A stretch of 64,000 bases of DNA, from assembly GCF_947179165.1 (NCBI RefSeq), contig NC_077245.1, positions 52,310,286 to 52,374,285 on the forward strand, written 5' to 3'. A model generated the notes under the pieces. It searched no databases. It saw only the letters and a list, made by a program, of their open reading frames with translations, and had not been told where the DNA came from. This document shows, in pieces, positions 1 to 12,889 of this stretch. Position numbers and translations under genes: made by a program. How positions within the stretch are numbered: the first letter of the stretch is position 1; the number at the start of each line of letters is the position of its first letter. The DNA is from Solanum dulcamara (Eukaryota; Streptophyta; Magnoliopsida; Solanales; Solanaceae).

Positions 1-826
1 GTTGGGTAAGAGTTTAATTGACTCAAACCCCAGAACTACGTAGGTAGCATAGGATGAAGGTTACGCCTCTTATGTCCCAAAAAGAGGACTTTGATGATTG
101 GATCTAAGATGGCGATGTCCTTTACCCTGACAAGGTATTGGATGGATGCGGCAATGACATTGCTTCGTTGTATCATCACTAGCTCATAAGTGATGGTTAT
201 CGATTAGAGAAACTCTCAACTGAGTAAGCATTGCTTATTATTATTTTAAACTTGCATTGCATATTGATGTTGAGATGATGTTGAGTTCTGAGTTGAGTCT
301 TCCTGAGAGGAGTATCTTGATATCTATCCTGAATTTTCTGTCATTTTACATACTCGTACATTCCATGTACTGACGTCATTTGACCTGCATCATTTTATGA
401 TGCAAATACAGGTGTTAGAGATCTTCAACAGGCGCATCGTTGAAGACCATTACTTTCCAACTATTTGGTGAGTCCTTCTTGTATTCGGAGGAACTCTTTA
501 TCCTTTCATTATTGTTGAGTATTATATTTCTGTTGAGGTAGCCATGGACATGTCATTGACACCTTCTAATAGTGTTAGAGGCTTCGTAGACAGAGTTTGA
601 TGAAGTAATTGGAGTAATTTTCCTTTGAAACTACTTCTCCTAAGGATGATTTCTTTCCTTTGATGTTGATGATGGAGAGCCCACATAAATATTCTTATTT
701 TCACTTAAGTCTTTCGCTGATGAATGGATGAGTGAGACCAAGTGGTTCTCTCGATGACTAAAGATCATTTCTGAGTGCCGGCCACGCCTAGGATATCCTC
801 TCGGGGCGTGCCACTATCATATGCAG
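1..826 (+). repeat. Ty3/gypsy LTR remnant
   Basis: This is non-coding sequence that matches 33540-34415 in order and spacing. Shared landmarks include a stretch around 160-225 (TTGTATCATCAC then GTGATGGT), the ACATTCCATGTACTGACGTC motif near 357-377, CATTTTATGATGCAAA near 391, and a final GTGCCGGCCACGCCTAGG near 775. The right end is GC-rich and close to a TGACA-type terminus. The left end lies outside the window, so length and target duplication cannot be judged. No internal retrotransposon domain is attached, so it is either a solo LTR or an edge. Family assignment to Ty3/gypsy is inferred from the shared U3 motif seen in the other LTRs here. Confidence 0.45.
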
Positions 827-2284
827 AACTGTACAATTTTTTCTTGTTTAAGAAGAAAGTCTTGTTTTCTTGTCTAAATAAACAAAGAGTGATCTCTTTT
901 GGTTATATTTCTCTCTTTTTCTCCCACAAATGAGAAAGAAGATTATTCCACTTGAATTATGCTATTTAAGGATGTGTTTGATATGGAGGAATATATTTAT
1001 CAATTTTTTTTTATGTTTGATTGATCAAAATATTTTGTTAGATAATATATAAATGCTTTTTGAATAATACCTTTTGATTATTTATTGAACACAAGAAAAT
1101 AAATAATAAACTCATTTATACAAGTTTTTCAATTAATGTAGTGTTCTCGTAGTCCAGATTTATTCGGGCTTTCGGGCTCTGGACACCAATGGAAAATCGA
1201 AAAAAAATAATGTCTATTTGAACTATTAAGATAACAAAGGGGTCTCCCATTCTAGTCAACAATTCCATAGAAGTTGAGCTGTAACAATTGGATCGTTTGA
1301 TACGAGGATGAGATAGATAAAATTATCCCATGCAATAAGAAATTAAATGGGATTAGTTATTCTATCATATATATATATGGGATAAACTTATTCTATTATT
1401 ATAATAAAAATAATGAAAAAAATAATCTCAAAATTAACTAATACTCTTAATTAAATATAGTGTAAAATAATTTTACATTTTTTTCCGTGACTATTAACTC
1501 TTATCCTTAACACCAAACAAGGATGATTCCTGATTATAGCCATAAACTTCTCTTTTTCCAAGGTGGTATAACACTTTTGAAAAAAATGGAGAGGAGGAAG
1601 TATCCTTTTTTGCTTAAACAATCGACCATTTATTCCTGCAAAAAATAAGAATAGAGACTAGACTGAATCTTTATTGTCTTGTCTAAAGAATCAAAGAGTG
1701 ACATTTAATGAAAGGTGACTCCAATAGACTTCTTTTTTTTTGTTTTAAGAAACGCAAGAGTTCTCTTATTTATATATTTACTTGAAACTTGCAAAACGGT
1801 CATCTCTTGTACGAAAAAAGTGCAACTATTTATCATATAAAATTGATTCAACTTATAACAACATCACACGTAAAGGAAAGAAGTGCCAGAGTTGAACATG
1901 AGACCCCTGATCGCGAAAACTTCATTCAATTAAATTTATACTTAGAGCTGTTAATATGAGCGTATTCAATCCACTCGAATTAACCTATACAAGCTTTAAA
2001 GCTTTACAGGTCAGACCGACTGATTCATTATTTTGGAGGGCCAAAAAATAATCAGCACAAACCATAACTATGTGGGCTACGGGTTGTGCTGAGCCAACAC
2101 ACTTTTTTTAAAAAAGAATATTTTTTATAATTTAAATTTAAATTTTAAAATCTTAACATAAATATCGATAAAACAATAAGTATTACATGATGTTTAGTAC
2201 TTGTTAACCAAGCTCAAATCTATATATAAAATAAGGGCAAAAAATCTAACTATACAAAATAAGTACCTCAAATCTATATATAAA
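827..2284. other. AT-rich intergenic DNA, no gene seen
   Basis: The stretch is AT-rich, has no long ORF and shows no recognisable protein motif in any frame. It holds one MITE-like inverted-repeat element (listed separately at 1291-1525). Just before the LINE junction, the 20-mer starting CTCAAATCTATATA occurs twice (2213-2232 and 2267-2286). Confidence 0.5.
1291..1525. mobile_element. MITE-like element with imperfect terminal inverted repeats
   Basis: The left end reads GATCGTTTGATACGAGGATG and the right end, reverse-complemented, reads CATCCTTGTTTGGTGTTAAG followed by GATAAGAG. The two ends therefore form an imperfect terminal inverted repeat around a GTTTG-TA/GT-core, with an AT-rich interior and no coding capacity. 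A target-site duplication is not obvious, so superfamily is left open. Confidence 0.4.
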
Positions 2285-2288
2285 ATCA

Positions 2289-4050
2289 GTGCTGCAATCC
2301 ATTCCTATACACCTGCTGTCAGCTATCAGTCCTACCAAGACCACCATGAATCAAATCAAAAGACTAATTGCTGACTTCTTTTGGGGATGGAAAACTGAAA
2401 GAAGAAAATATCACTGGGCCTCTTGGGATACTCTCAGTTATCTTTATGAGGAGGGTGGTATAGGTGTTAAAAAATTAGAGGATGTATGCTTATCCTTCGA
2501 ATATAAACATTGGTGGACTTTCAGATCAAAGAAGACACTATGGGGGGAATTCCTTAAAGCAAAATACTTCCAAAGGGCTCATCCAGTCATAAAGAAGTGG
2601 AACACAGGACAGTCCCTCATGTGGAAGCACATGATGAGCAATAAAAGAGATATTGAGCCTCATATACAATGGAGAATCAAGTCTGGAACAAGCAGCTTTT
2701 GGTAGGATGATTGGCTAGGGGTAGGTCCATTAGCTTACCACAATGAAAGTCTCCCTAGATTGAATAATACTACTGTCTCTGATCTAATGGAGAATGGAGG
2801 ATGGAAGGCAGAGGAAGTAAGGAAACATGCACCCCCTCAACTGGTGTGCAAAAAGCACTCCCATCAGCTATATTCCAAATATACAGGATCAAGCCATCTG
2901 GAAGCCTAACTCTCATGGCAACTTCACTTGTGCATCAGCTTGGGAGTTAGTAAGAAAGAAAAAGACAAGATCTCTCACTAACAGCAACATATGGCACAAT
3001 AGCATTCCTTTCAAGGTCTCTTTTCTTTTGTGGAGAGCTTTCAGACTTAAGCTACCCACAAATGACAGAATTGTGGCCTTTGGATAGGAGCCTGATGCAT
3101 GCTCTTGCTGCTATAGAGCAGGTCTTGATGATGTAGACCATATCCTTGTTTCAGGCTACTTTGCACAACATATTTGGAAACACTTCTCAGGGTACTGGGG
3201 TCTACAACACAGCAACACTCCTCTAAAAAACCTATTGATGAGGTGGTGGCTAATCAAAACTAACAATGAGCTTCATAAGTTAGTAATGCAAGCCATCCCC
3301 ATTTTTGTGTGCTGGAATCTATGGAAGAATAGATGTGCATGCAAGTATGGAGGCAAGAAGTCTAATGCTACTAGAGTAATATTCTCAATATCCAAAGATC
3401 TATACATGCTTATCTCTACTGTGTATCCATATATTGATTTGCCAAGTAAGTGGACAGATTTGGTTACCATGGTTGAAAAAAGCCAACATGAGTTGAGAAT
3501 AACCAAAGTATGTTGGACTAAACCACAGCCTACAATGATCAAGCTCAACACAGATGGGAGTGACCTTAACAATCCAGGAAAGATAGGGGCAGGGGGCATT
3601 CTTAGGGACCATAATGGAGTGCTGATATATGCCTTTGCATCTCCACTAGGCTTTGGTTCTAATAACCAAGCTGAAGTACAAGCAGCTCTTATTGGTATTC
3701 AATGGTGTCTACAACATGGACACAGTAGGGTAGCCCTGGAAGTAGACTCTGAGCTACTGATCAAGTGGCTCAAACAAGAGATGAAACCACCATGGAATAT
3801 TCACACCTATCTCACTGAGCTGCAGTTATTGATTAGCAAGATGGAAAGCTTCCACTGCAGACATATCTTTAGGGAAGCTAATTTCCCTGCAGATACACTC
3901 TCAAAAGAAAGCCACATGAAGGACCATACACAACACTACTACAGTTTTCAACAACTTCCAAGAGAGACCAAGGGATATTATAAAATGGACAAAGCTGGCA
4001 TGGCTAGCTTTAGGAGAACAAAGATGAAGAAGATCCACCAACCACCTTGA
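2289..4050 (+). pseudogene. LINE ORF2 C-terminus: post-RT region, zf-RVT and RNase H
   Basis: The first open segment (2289-2705) carries the stretch after the reverse-transcriptase core, with FFWGW and GGIGVKKLED, typical of plant LINE polyproteins. It ends at an in-frame TAG after SSFW. A frame change near 2800-2830 leads into the zinc-binding zf-RVT region (IWKPNSHGNFTCASAWE at 2905-2955). An in-frame TAG near 3085 follows, and the same frame continues to 4050. The last 271 codons contain a type I RNase H with apparently intact acidic residues: the D of KLNTDGS, the E of NNQAEVQAA, the D of EVDSELLIKWL and the D of REANFPADTLSKES. RNase H would remove RNA from the RNA-DNA hybrid during retrotransposition. 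Two stops and one frameshift make it a pseudogene. Confidence 0.85.
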
Positions 4051-4133
4051 AGGATATCACTAATCATGCTCTAGTGTTAGTTTCCATTCAAGTACATTTA
4101 TTCACACTTTTTTAATACTAGCTGATATATATA

Positions 4134-6064
4134 ATGATATCCAGGACCATTGTAAAAGGGAGAGTCTCCCTAGTTTACTGCTTTCCTAGAATAATTACCA
4201 TACCACTAGAGATAAGGGATAGAGTAGCTATCTTCTCTTCTCTTGTCCTTTTGTTTATGCAGGTAGTTGCAGACATGGAAAATGTCAACCAGCAATACAA
4301 CAGCATACAACAATCCACAGCAACAACTGTACAAACCAGCAACACAACATCCACCACATGGAACTCCATTCAACAGCAATCAAAAAGAAAACTCTGGTTC
4401 TATTATTGTTTTCTGTTGTGTCTCATTGTGCAGGTTTAATGCTACTTTAAGCCTGGGGTTGGAGTTGCAGCAGCTGAGTTTGAAGTTCTTGCACCATCAT
4501 ATCAACAACATCACATGTAGATGCTATAGCAGCAGCAACTACATTACAGAGATGCAGCAACAACAACATAAGAATGCTGTAGAGATGCAGCACAGGAATC
4601 AGCAATGGGATTTCTCCTTTTGTTTGTCTATCTTGTGCAGGTACTCTAAAGAGCTGATCCTGATCATAAGGAAGGGTCTCCTCTTGGGAGTAGCTTGCAA
4701 CAACAAGCATCTTAACCCCCTTTACTATAGAAGTAACATGGAGATACCCAAGGACCTGCAGCAGACTATGACCAAAATGCAGCAGGGTATGATGTGCAGG
4801 GTGATTTGGACCATGTGGACCTGCACCAAGGTCTCCAAAATTTGCAGGACTGCAGCAAATACAATAGGAGCAAGACCCAAGAAGTCTCATCTCAAACGGA
4901 TAATTGGAGACGTTAGGCGAGCGACCTTGAAAAAGTCAGCTGTCTTAAGCCTAAAGAGGGAGCATTTTGCTATTTGGAAGTTACAACCTGTGCAAAATAC
5001 CTCAAAATCTTGCAGGACAAAAGAAAAGAATGTTTGTGCAAGTCTCAAGGAGTTTCATCTCAATCGGATAATTGGAGACGTTAGGCGAGCGACCTTGAAA
5101 AAGCAAACAGGCTCCAAAACACTTTTAGAGGTCCTTTCCTTTTTGCTAGCTTGTGCAAGTTCTTTCTTGCTTTTGTTTGTTTGTTGTATTGTTGCAGGTT
5201 GCTGGAGTGCTACATCAACATGCATTAACAACAACTACATAGAGGACATCAAAGATACAACCACCAAATCAAATAGAAACTCCAAGACTGCTACACAAGG
5301 CCCATCCTAGTTTTTCTGTCTGGTTGGCTGTTCATTTTTCTTTGATGGTTTTTGTGTAAGTACAACACCTGATGGGGCACCTTGGCAAATAAAATGCATC
5401 AACATAGAGACAACAACCTTACAAGCTAGGACTTCACCAACACATCAGCTCTCCACTCAAGCCAATTCCCTCACTGCAACACCTGAAGTCCATAGATCCT
5501 CACATTAAGGGAGACAACTACTTGTCTTACTTGGACCTCATCATCACAGCAACACTACTAAATACCAGGTTCCTGGTCTCAACACCTGCAATAGCTTTTG
5601 TGCACCCCAGCTACAACGTCAAAGTTGAGAATGCTTGGGTTCTCAGAGCACCAGCAGGCATCAGTATCCAACATCTGTACCAACAATTTGCAGCACTCAA
5701 TGAGCAACTACAAGTCATTACTACTTCATACATCAGCTTCCAGATTTGCTTTTTGGGAGAGGCAATAAGGAGCTGGTTACAGGAATGCAGCAACCTTCCT
5801 TGGCTGCTTGTATCAAGAAGTTGCCTGCAGGTTTGCAACAACCATCACACCTCCCATACTTGTTTGGCTCTTTGGTTGCTTGGTTGTGCAGGTACACAAA
5901 GTCTCAGACAAAGGGAGACAACAACCACACAAGCAAGGGGTCAGGGAGGCATCACATACAAGTTGCACTACACAACTACTCTATCTTTCATGATCCTCAA
6001 CAACAACCCCAAGGCTACTAGCTGCTATAGCTCCATTTACTTCCTATCATTTCATCCTCCTTAA
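4134..6064 (+). pseudogene. LINE-1 extra downstream ORF with one repeat unit (frameshifted)
   Basis: This lies 83 bp downstream of the RNase H stop. A short frame opens at 4134 with M-I-S-R-T-I-V-K-G-R-V-S-L, matching the start of the corresponding LINE-2 ORF. The frame then shifts, and 4267-5310 (347 codons) carries one complete repeat unit: a Cys box at 4795 (C-x8-C-x6-C), a GDVRRAT box at about 4903-4930, a second one exactly 168 bp later at about 5071, then a hydrophobic segment of about 22 residues at 5140-5205. The final part (5522-6064) is in another frame and ends in YSSIYFLSFHPP before the stop, matching YSFIYFLSFQPP at the end of LINE-2. I do not recognise the protein family. Non-coding structured 3' sequence is the alternative reading. 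See LINE-2 for the better copy. Confidence 0.55.
4158..4170. repeat. Palindrome GGGAGAGTCTCCC, upstream copy in LINE-1
   Basis: A 13-bp odd palindrome (6-bp arms around one G) at the start of the LINE 3' region. It recurs at 6272-6284 in the 3' UTR of the same element and at both equivalent places in LINE-2 (48304-48316 and 51571-51583). The following bases (TTTACTGCTTT-CTAG type) are also similar between upstream and downstream copies. Confidence 0.7.
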
Positions 6065-6271
6065 CTACTCATCCTTATACTGATGTTGTTGCATATTTCC
6101 TTGGACTTACTTGGTATGACAAGACTAAAAAGGGCAAAGATGAAAAGAATTTTCCCATCCCATGCGAGATAAAAGTTTCATATACTTTTTTCTTCTTCAA
6201 TTTAGCTATGTCTGGTACGTAGCATAGTTGAATAGGAATATTGTAGGTTACTCTCTTTTTTCTCATGGAAG

Positions 6272-6284
6272 GGGAGAGTCTCCC
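6272..6284. repeat. Palindrome GGGAGAGTCTCCC, 3' UTR copy in LINE-1
   Basis: Same 13-mer as at 4158-4170, about 280 bp before the poly(A) tract and followed by a TTTATGCTTTCCTAG stretch resembling that after the upstream copy. Confidence 0.7.
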
Positions 6285-6705
6285 TCATTTATGCTTTCCT
6301 AGTCGATTTGTACCAGGAGGAGTCCTCTCATAGATTTACTGCTTTCTAGTTAGAGTTAGCCTCTCTTTTGTATCGGGGATGAGTTAGCTGACCTTAATAG
6401 GTTAGCCGACTTATGAACCAACATAGGATCGGAGGTAAGGTTTATGTCCCCCTTCTTGTATTTTTATTTTGTTTATTTATGTTAAGGCTTGGGGGTGCTG
6501 CTCAACCCCTGACTATGCACGAGAGGTGAAAGCCTCGTGTAGGGTCTGTTCCCTTAAAAAAAAAATAACTACTATATAACAATAGTTTTAGTTTTCACCA
6601 ACATAGCAATTGATTTTTTATAAAACAAGAAAAAAATTAAAAAACTGAAATTCTAAAACCAAACCCATATTTTATTGGTTAATGATATTCTAATCCCTTA
6701 ATTTT

Positions 6706-8551
6706 ATCACGATCCAATTTAGGATCATGACCGGCACTAAGGGGGAGAATTCCAAAGCAAGCCTTAAACCAAAGTCTACAGAAATTGGGCAGAGTTACCC
6801 TTGTTTTTGGGAAGAGTTACCTTTGTTTTTGGGCCTATCCAAAATTTTTCCGTCTCAGAAATTCACAACACAACCAACATCTCTAAATCAATGAATCATA
6901 TCCATTAAAAATATAATCGCCATACAATAATATCAATTCATCTCCAAATACGAAAGAAAGTTTGAAACTAGTCAAATGACTACAATACAAAAGAATACTC
7001 ATGATTATAATAGAGAAAATGACAAACGGAGCGACTCTAAGAGTTTTAAAAGAAAAAGCCATAACAACTAAATAAGCTTGATGCCTGCAGAACAAGTGCG
7101 GGGCTCACCATGGATTTTCAACTCGCTAACACTAATTAATGAAATCCTCGCCAATGTCACCTGTGCTCTCTGTAAAAATATTTAGCAGGGATTAAGACGC
7201 TAGTTTAGTGAATAATAACACTTCACCACAACTATTTTAGTGAGGGATAAGTGAGGAAACATGCTAGTATGATAATCAAGATCATGAAATAAATGCCCTT
7301 TTAGAACACTATAACAATATTCAATCTTATTTGTATCATGTAAGCGAAATCAATGTAAGTATTTATTAACAAACTAAGAAAACCACTTTCATATCAAATC
7401 TTATATTTGGGAGGTTTTCAAGAATGAATCATGTAATCAGTGTGGTTTTCTTCTTTTAGAAATAATAGATAATAGTGGACCCCTCATAAAGGAATCAAAT
7501 ATTCAGATCGGTAGATCCCTATTCGAGGGATATCGGTAACAATATGCTAGTTCTACCTTCCTACTAGCGAAGGCTATATCGGTAATCTATAAATACAAGG
7601 TGCACCAGGTCTAACGAACCCGCCGTTAGCTACAAGATCTATCAAGGTCTACTCCCATTTATACTTTTTCTTTATAAATAGTAGAAGCATTTCCAAAATA
7701 GTACAAGGCATTTAAGTTCTTATCGAATCATATTATATAAAACTTTAACGAAAAACACATGTCAAAATACTATTTCTCAAGCAAATGCTAAATCCTTTTG
7801 ATAATGGTAATCATATCTCGATTATCAATAAAATATGTCTTATAAAAGCAAGTTCATCTCAAATAACTATTTCGGTATCATATCAAGTAATAGACTTGTC
7901 CCACATGCAAATTTAAAACATTCGATAACACATTCACTTTATAAACCATGTATAAATCATGAAAGTTATAAAAACACAAATTGTGGTAAGATTACTATTG
8001 ATAGTACTCGTGTTGAATTACCAAGCTTGTCATTGAAGCAACTTGTATGGCTTTCTTCGATCAATCTATAGTCATCATATCGAACTCAAGTTAATTACCT
8101 CTTTTGGGCGGATTCAGGATAAATTTAGAATACCCAACTCTCCAAGTAATCCTATTTGTTAAATTATAGTTACTCATGTCATATGTAATTAAATTAATAC
8201 ATAATCTACTAACTTCAGTTAATTTACACAACTTATTCGTCTAATTTTGTAGCCAAAACTACACCTTACTGCCCAAATATTTGTCTCCGATGATTAATGT
8301 TTTAACACCCAAAGTATATTATCTAGTCGAAGAATCATGGAAAAAAAGCTGAGGGAGAAAACACAAAATCTCCAATGAAATCCTTTTCTCTTCTGCATAT
8401 TCCCTCACCTCATCACTCTCTCTCCCTTTCTTCTCTATCTCTATCTATTCAATTTGTTTTCTTCGTCTTTGGTTGTTGTACGTAGGTTGCAGAAATCTCC
8501 ACCCCAAATTCCCTTATGTTTTTCCTCTTTTTGATTTGATGTCAGGTTACA
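6706..8551 (-). repeat. 3' LTR of gypsy element A
   Basis: In plus-strand reading it starts TATCACGATCCAATTTAGG and ends GATGTCAGGTTACA. The other LTR starts TGTCACGATCC, so the terminal TG-type base is mutated here. It is collinear with 11780-12889 plus 18632-19381 at high identity. It preserves the empty site for element B (TTATCAATAAAATATGTC, about 7823-7840). The 78-codon ORF at 7835-8071 also occurs in the other LTR and is not regarded as a gene. Confidence 0.85.
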
Positions 8552-11500
8552 ACCGTTTCAATAGCTTTTATATGTACTTGATTTGGTCCCAATACCTTAT
8601 CATTACTGTCTTAAGAACACCTGATATGTAGTATGACCAACAAGAAGGGTGCAAAAGTTGAAAGTCATTTTATATATAAGTTGGTCCGAGGTAGCCCAAT
8701 CACAAAGTTCATAATAACTCTTTACCCTTTCCACTTTGGAATCTCCATATATTTTAGTTGGCTAACAGATTTATACTCAGCATTAACAAGCTAAATAATC
8801 AGAAACAAAACATTTTTTTACACCTTTCTACCAATACAATTGTTGTAGGTCACAGTACATCTTAGTGATTATATCTGGAGTTATGGGCTCCCTCAAGGAT
8901 AAACCCATCTCAATTCATCTATGGTTATTGTACACAAATGGGTTTCCTAGTTGGAGAATGCCATCACTATCGACAATCATACCCTTACTTTTACTAGCTA
9001 GGACCTGTATTTGTATAACCTCACATTCCCATGTTGAGTATCTTTATACATTCTTCTTATAAAGATTTAACTTGAACACAAGTCAATAGTATTTCTGAAT
9101 TTTTCGTGGCTAAAACGAATATCTGCACCTCTAGTCTATGCATATCCTTAATGGGAAGCCTCTTTGCAGAAGTTATATGTGCCAAAATATCCACAATTTC
9201 ATATAATATAAAATAGTACAATCATTGTCACTAAGTAATTACATCCATTGGAGTTGCCAAGGATTCAAATCTCTCTATAAGAAAATGTACCTGAAAGTTT
9301 TTTGATTGATGTAAATATCACATATTTTCTCACATAAGTAATGTCCCCCAGTCTTCACATCAAATATCATGGTGGTTCATTGTGATCATTCCTACTTATG
9401 TTTCTACAATTGTCTCGAAGAATAGTTGTCATGCATTAACCTTACACACACACACAAAAAAAAATCCTAATCTCCAAACTCAAAACATCGAGGACATCAT
9501 GAATATTCCATATTTTAATTGTGAGAATAACATTGCACAGTGAGATTTTTTTTTTTTTTGAAATCTAAAAACTTTGCTCACATTCCTCCTACCACTGTTT
9601 TTTTTTTTGTGGCTCACTATTCTGAAGAAAATTCCATATGAAACGTCTTTACTAGCCTAATAAGCCCCAAAAACTATGGATCTCTATATGAGTAGTGGAC
9701 CTTGGCCATTTTAAATTGCACCTATCTTCTTAATATCCATTAAAATATCATCCTTAGATACACTATATGTATGATCAATGTCATTTAGTATAGCTAAAAA
9801 CTGCACTTAGAGAACCCGACATAAAGTTGATTCCACAGTATTGGCAACACAATCCTCATATTCTTCCCATCAACGAGAATATACCATAAGATCATCAATA
9901 AACACCATCATAAATTTTCTTGAAACAACTTGTACTTCTTATTCATTAACTCCATAACATTGTTGGAGAATCGATTAGTTCGAAAGACATCACAAGGGGC
10001 TCAAAATGCATTTTCTAAGTTCTGATGTTGTTTTAGGAATACTATCTTCTCTAATTTTAGGTTGATGATAAATAAACTGAATATCATCGTTAAAAAGTGG
10101 GAGGCTCCGTGTAATTGATCAAACATGTCATATTTATTAGACAATGAGTACTTATACGTAACGATGTTACCTTGCTCAATTATTTGCAGTCAATGCACAA
10201 TCTCAATGGCCCACTCTATTTTTTTGTTTTACAAACATTATGAATATCCCATGGTTCTCCTATAAAGTCATTGTCTGTAGTCTTCAACGATTATTTTTTT
10301 CTCTCTCTCAACTCCACCAGTGTCATAGGATATGGAGATATCAGCATGGGCTATATGACAGGTATTATATCAATACCAACAATTTTTTTCAATAACTGGT
10401 AAGCCACTATAACATATATAATCTTACTTCATCCTTGTAAATATCCCTACTTGTTTTATTTTTCTAGAACAAAATGGGTTCATAAGGTATCTCAACAACT
10501 ATTTTCACTGGCAATCGAGAGTATTGGGAAAGAATATAACCCATCTATGCAGTCATATCAAAGTTGACCATATCAAGTAAAATATGATATCCTTTCTCGT
10601 AATTCAAAATCTAACAAGTTTTATACACATGTTAAACTAACTTTAAGCTGGAAGGTTTTCTAGTTTTTGACCTTCTTGTGTGAATCCTTGATTGCATGCC
10701 TACCACATCCATGTTTTCAATCTTTTTGGCAAGTTCAAATTTTTCACAACACAAGTCAAAGTCTTTGTATATGCGGTTACTTCCTTGCTTAAACAGTTAA
10801 CCAACAGTTTCACAAGCCTCTAAGCTTTTGAGGTATTGTGTCATTTATCGGTGCATATGTCATCTGAATCAATTTCATAAACTACCTAGGAGGCTTAAGC
10901 TTGACTGTAAGAAAGGAATTGATCTCTAAACACCTCAATGAACTTGTTCCCCGAGCTAATGGTGTTGCTCGTATCGACCTTCCTGATGGCACGATATCAT
11001 ACATTAGTTATGTAGGTCATGTCCTCTAGCATATATGCCATTGAATCTATATATCTCTCACTGGAACATCCAAGAGCTCAAAAAAACTTAAAGTAGTTCA
11101 CCCACAAATCTTTACCAAAAAAGCAACCTTTTAAAGGATATTTGAGTAGTTTAAACATCTAAACCTTGGGGGGTTTTCATCTTTAGAAACTCTCAAGGAT
11201 ACATCTTTTCCAGGAAATTCTGAATCTTTGTACGTGCCTGAAGCTGGTCTTGGGACAAATGTTGTTGCCTAGTTATATTCATTATTTTCATTAATCTCTT
11301 TGGTTTGTTATGGAAAGATAATTGTCTTAACAGTAACACTCTCATGTTGCTATAGTGGCAGAGTCATACTCTTTCCAGAAGAGATATATCACAAGTCACA
11401 TAAGTGAACAAAAATCCCTCATAATGGAATAACGCCCTCTTTCTTGGCATTGCCAACTACTTTTGTTTGTTCATCTTAACTGTGAGAAACACGAGTTCAC

Positions 11501-11779
11501 AAAGGTGGACCTTGTTGCCTCCTGAATCCTTGGACTATTCTTATTATTGGATGACTGAATTCAAGGCATATGTTACAAAGATGAACAATGTTAGATTCAT
11601 CTAGTTGACCCTATTAGACACACATTTAAGGAAGAATAAGAAAGAAGACACACACATCCTATCACGTTCTCACAGAATTACGATTATAGAAATGGCCGGA
11701 AACATAATAATAATTGAGATTCTATTACTAACGCGTTCTCCATAAGTCATAAGAATAACATAAGCTCTGATACCAACTT
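8552..11779 (-). pseudogene. Degraded gypsy pol of element A
   Basis: No long ORF survives, but the minus strand still reads as a reverse transcriptase with many stops and frame changes. A segment near 10300-10350 reads INISPYPMTLVELRE, matching the ...PYRMAP.EL.ELK start of gypsy RT. Then PWDIHNVCKTKK and LRLCIDCK-LSKVT (about 10170-10250) match the PVLFVKKKDG and LRLCIDYRQLNKVT motifs. VFIDDLMVYS (about 9880-9915) is the catalytic F/Y-x-D-D block. Gag, protease and integrase were not recognised in the remainder, 8552-9750 and 10400-11760. The relic cannot encode working enzymes. Confidence 0.7.
11764..11775 (-). other. Primer-binding site of element A
   Basis: The plus strand reads GCTCTGATACCA, so the minus strand is TGGTATCAGAGC, the usual plant PBS complementary to the 3' end of initiator methionine tRNA. 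It lies 4 bp inside the LTR boundary at 11780 and sets the element's orientation. Confidence 0.85.
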
Positions 11780-12889
11780 TGTCACGATCCAATTTAGGAT
11801 CATGACCGGCGCTAAGAGGGAGAATCAGAAAGCAAGCCTTAAACCAAAGTCTACAGAAAATCGAGCAGAGTTACCCTTGTTTTTGGACCTATCCAAATTT
11901 TTTCTATCTTAGAAATTCACAACACAACCAACAACATCTCTAAATCAACGAATCATATCCATTAACAATCTAATCGCCTTGCAATAATATCAATTAATCT
12001 CCAAATACGAAAGGAAGTCTGAAATTAGTCACATGACTACAATACAAAAGAATACTCATGACTATAATAGAGAAAATGACAAATGGAGCGACTCTAAGAG
12101 TTTTAAAAGAAAAGGCCATAACAACTAAATAAGCTTGATGCCCGCGGAGCAAGTGCGGGACTCACCATGGATTTTCAACTCGTTAACTCTAATTATTTAA
12201 ATCCTCGCCAACATCACCTGTGCTCTCTGTAAAAATATTTAGTAGGGAGTAAGACGCTAGCTTAGTGAATAATAACACTTAACCACAACTATTTTAATGA
12301 GGGACAAGTTAGGAAACATGCTAGTATGATAATCAAAATCATGAAATAAATGCCCTTTTAGAACACTATAACAATATTCAATCTTATTTGTATCATGTAA
12401 GCAACATCAATGTAAGCATTTAGCAATAAACTCACAAAAACACTTTTATATCAAATCTTATATTTGGGAGGTTTCCAAGAATGAATCATGTAATCGGTGT
12501 GGTTTTCTTCTTTTAGAAATAATAGATAATAGTGGACCCCTCATAAAGAAATCAAATATTCATATCGGTAGATCCCTATTCGAGGGATATCAGTAATGAT
12601 ATGCTAGTTCTACGTTCCCACTAGCGAGGGCTATATCGGTAATCTGTAAATATAAGGTGCACCAGGTCTAACGAACCCGCTGTTAGCTACAAGATCTATC
12701 AAGGTCTACTCCCATTTATACTTTTTCTTTATAAACAGTAGAAGCATTTCCAAAATAGTACAAGGTATTTAAGTTCCTATCGGATCATATTATATAAAAC
12801 TTCAACAAAAAACATATGTCAAAATACTATTTCTCAAGTAAATTTTAAATCCTTTCAATAACGGTTATCATATCTCAATTATCAATAAA

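Larger units (their letters stand above)
2285..6565 (+). mobile_element. 5'-truncated L1-type LINE (LINE-1) with poly(A) tail
   Basis: The element starts abruptly inside the C-terminal part of an L1-type ORF2 and runs through an RNase H domain (to 4050), an additional long 3' region (4134-6064) and a 3' UTR that ends in a short A-run at 6556-6565. The last 300 bp match the end of LINE-2 (51540-51870) almost word for word, including the GGGTCTGTTCCC just before the A tract. The 5' truncation is typical of target-primed reverse transcription. I could not find a convincing target-site duplication. The endonuclease and the reverse-transcriptase catalytic core are absent, so this copy is dead. Confidence 0.85.

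Noticed and set aside
522..704. 60-codon minus ORF in the first LTR remnant
   Set aside because: Lies inside a repeated LTR, lacks any domain and is not kept in the related LTR at 33540-34415.
7835..8071. 78-codon ORF also present at 18634-18870
   Set aside because: Repetition is explained by the two LTRs of element A. Changes between copies show no coding bias that I can see.
11764..11775. Initial idea that element A lies on the plus strand
   Set aside because: The PBS reads on the minus strand next to the right-hand LTR, and the RT motifs also read on the minus strand.
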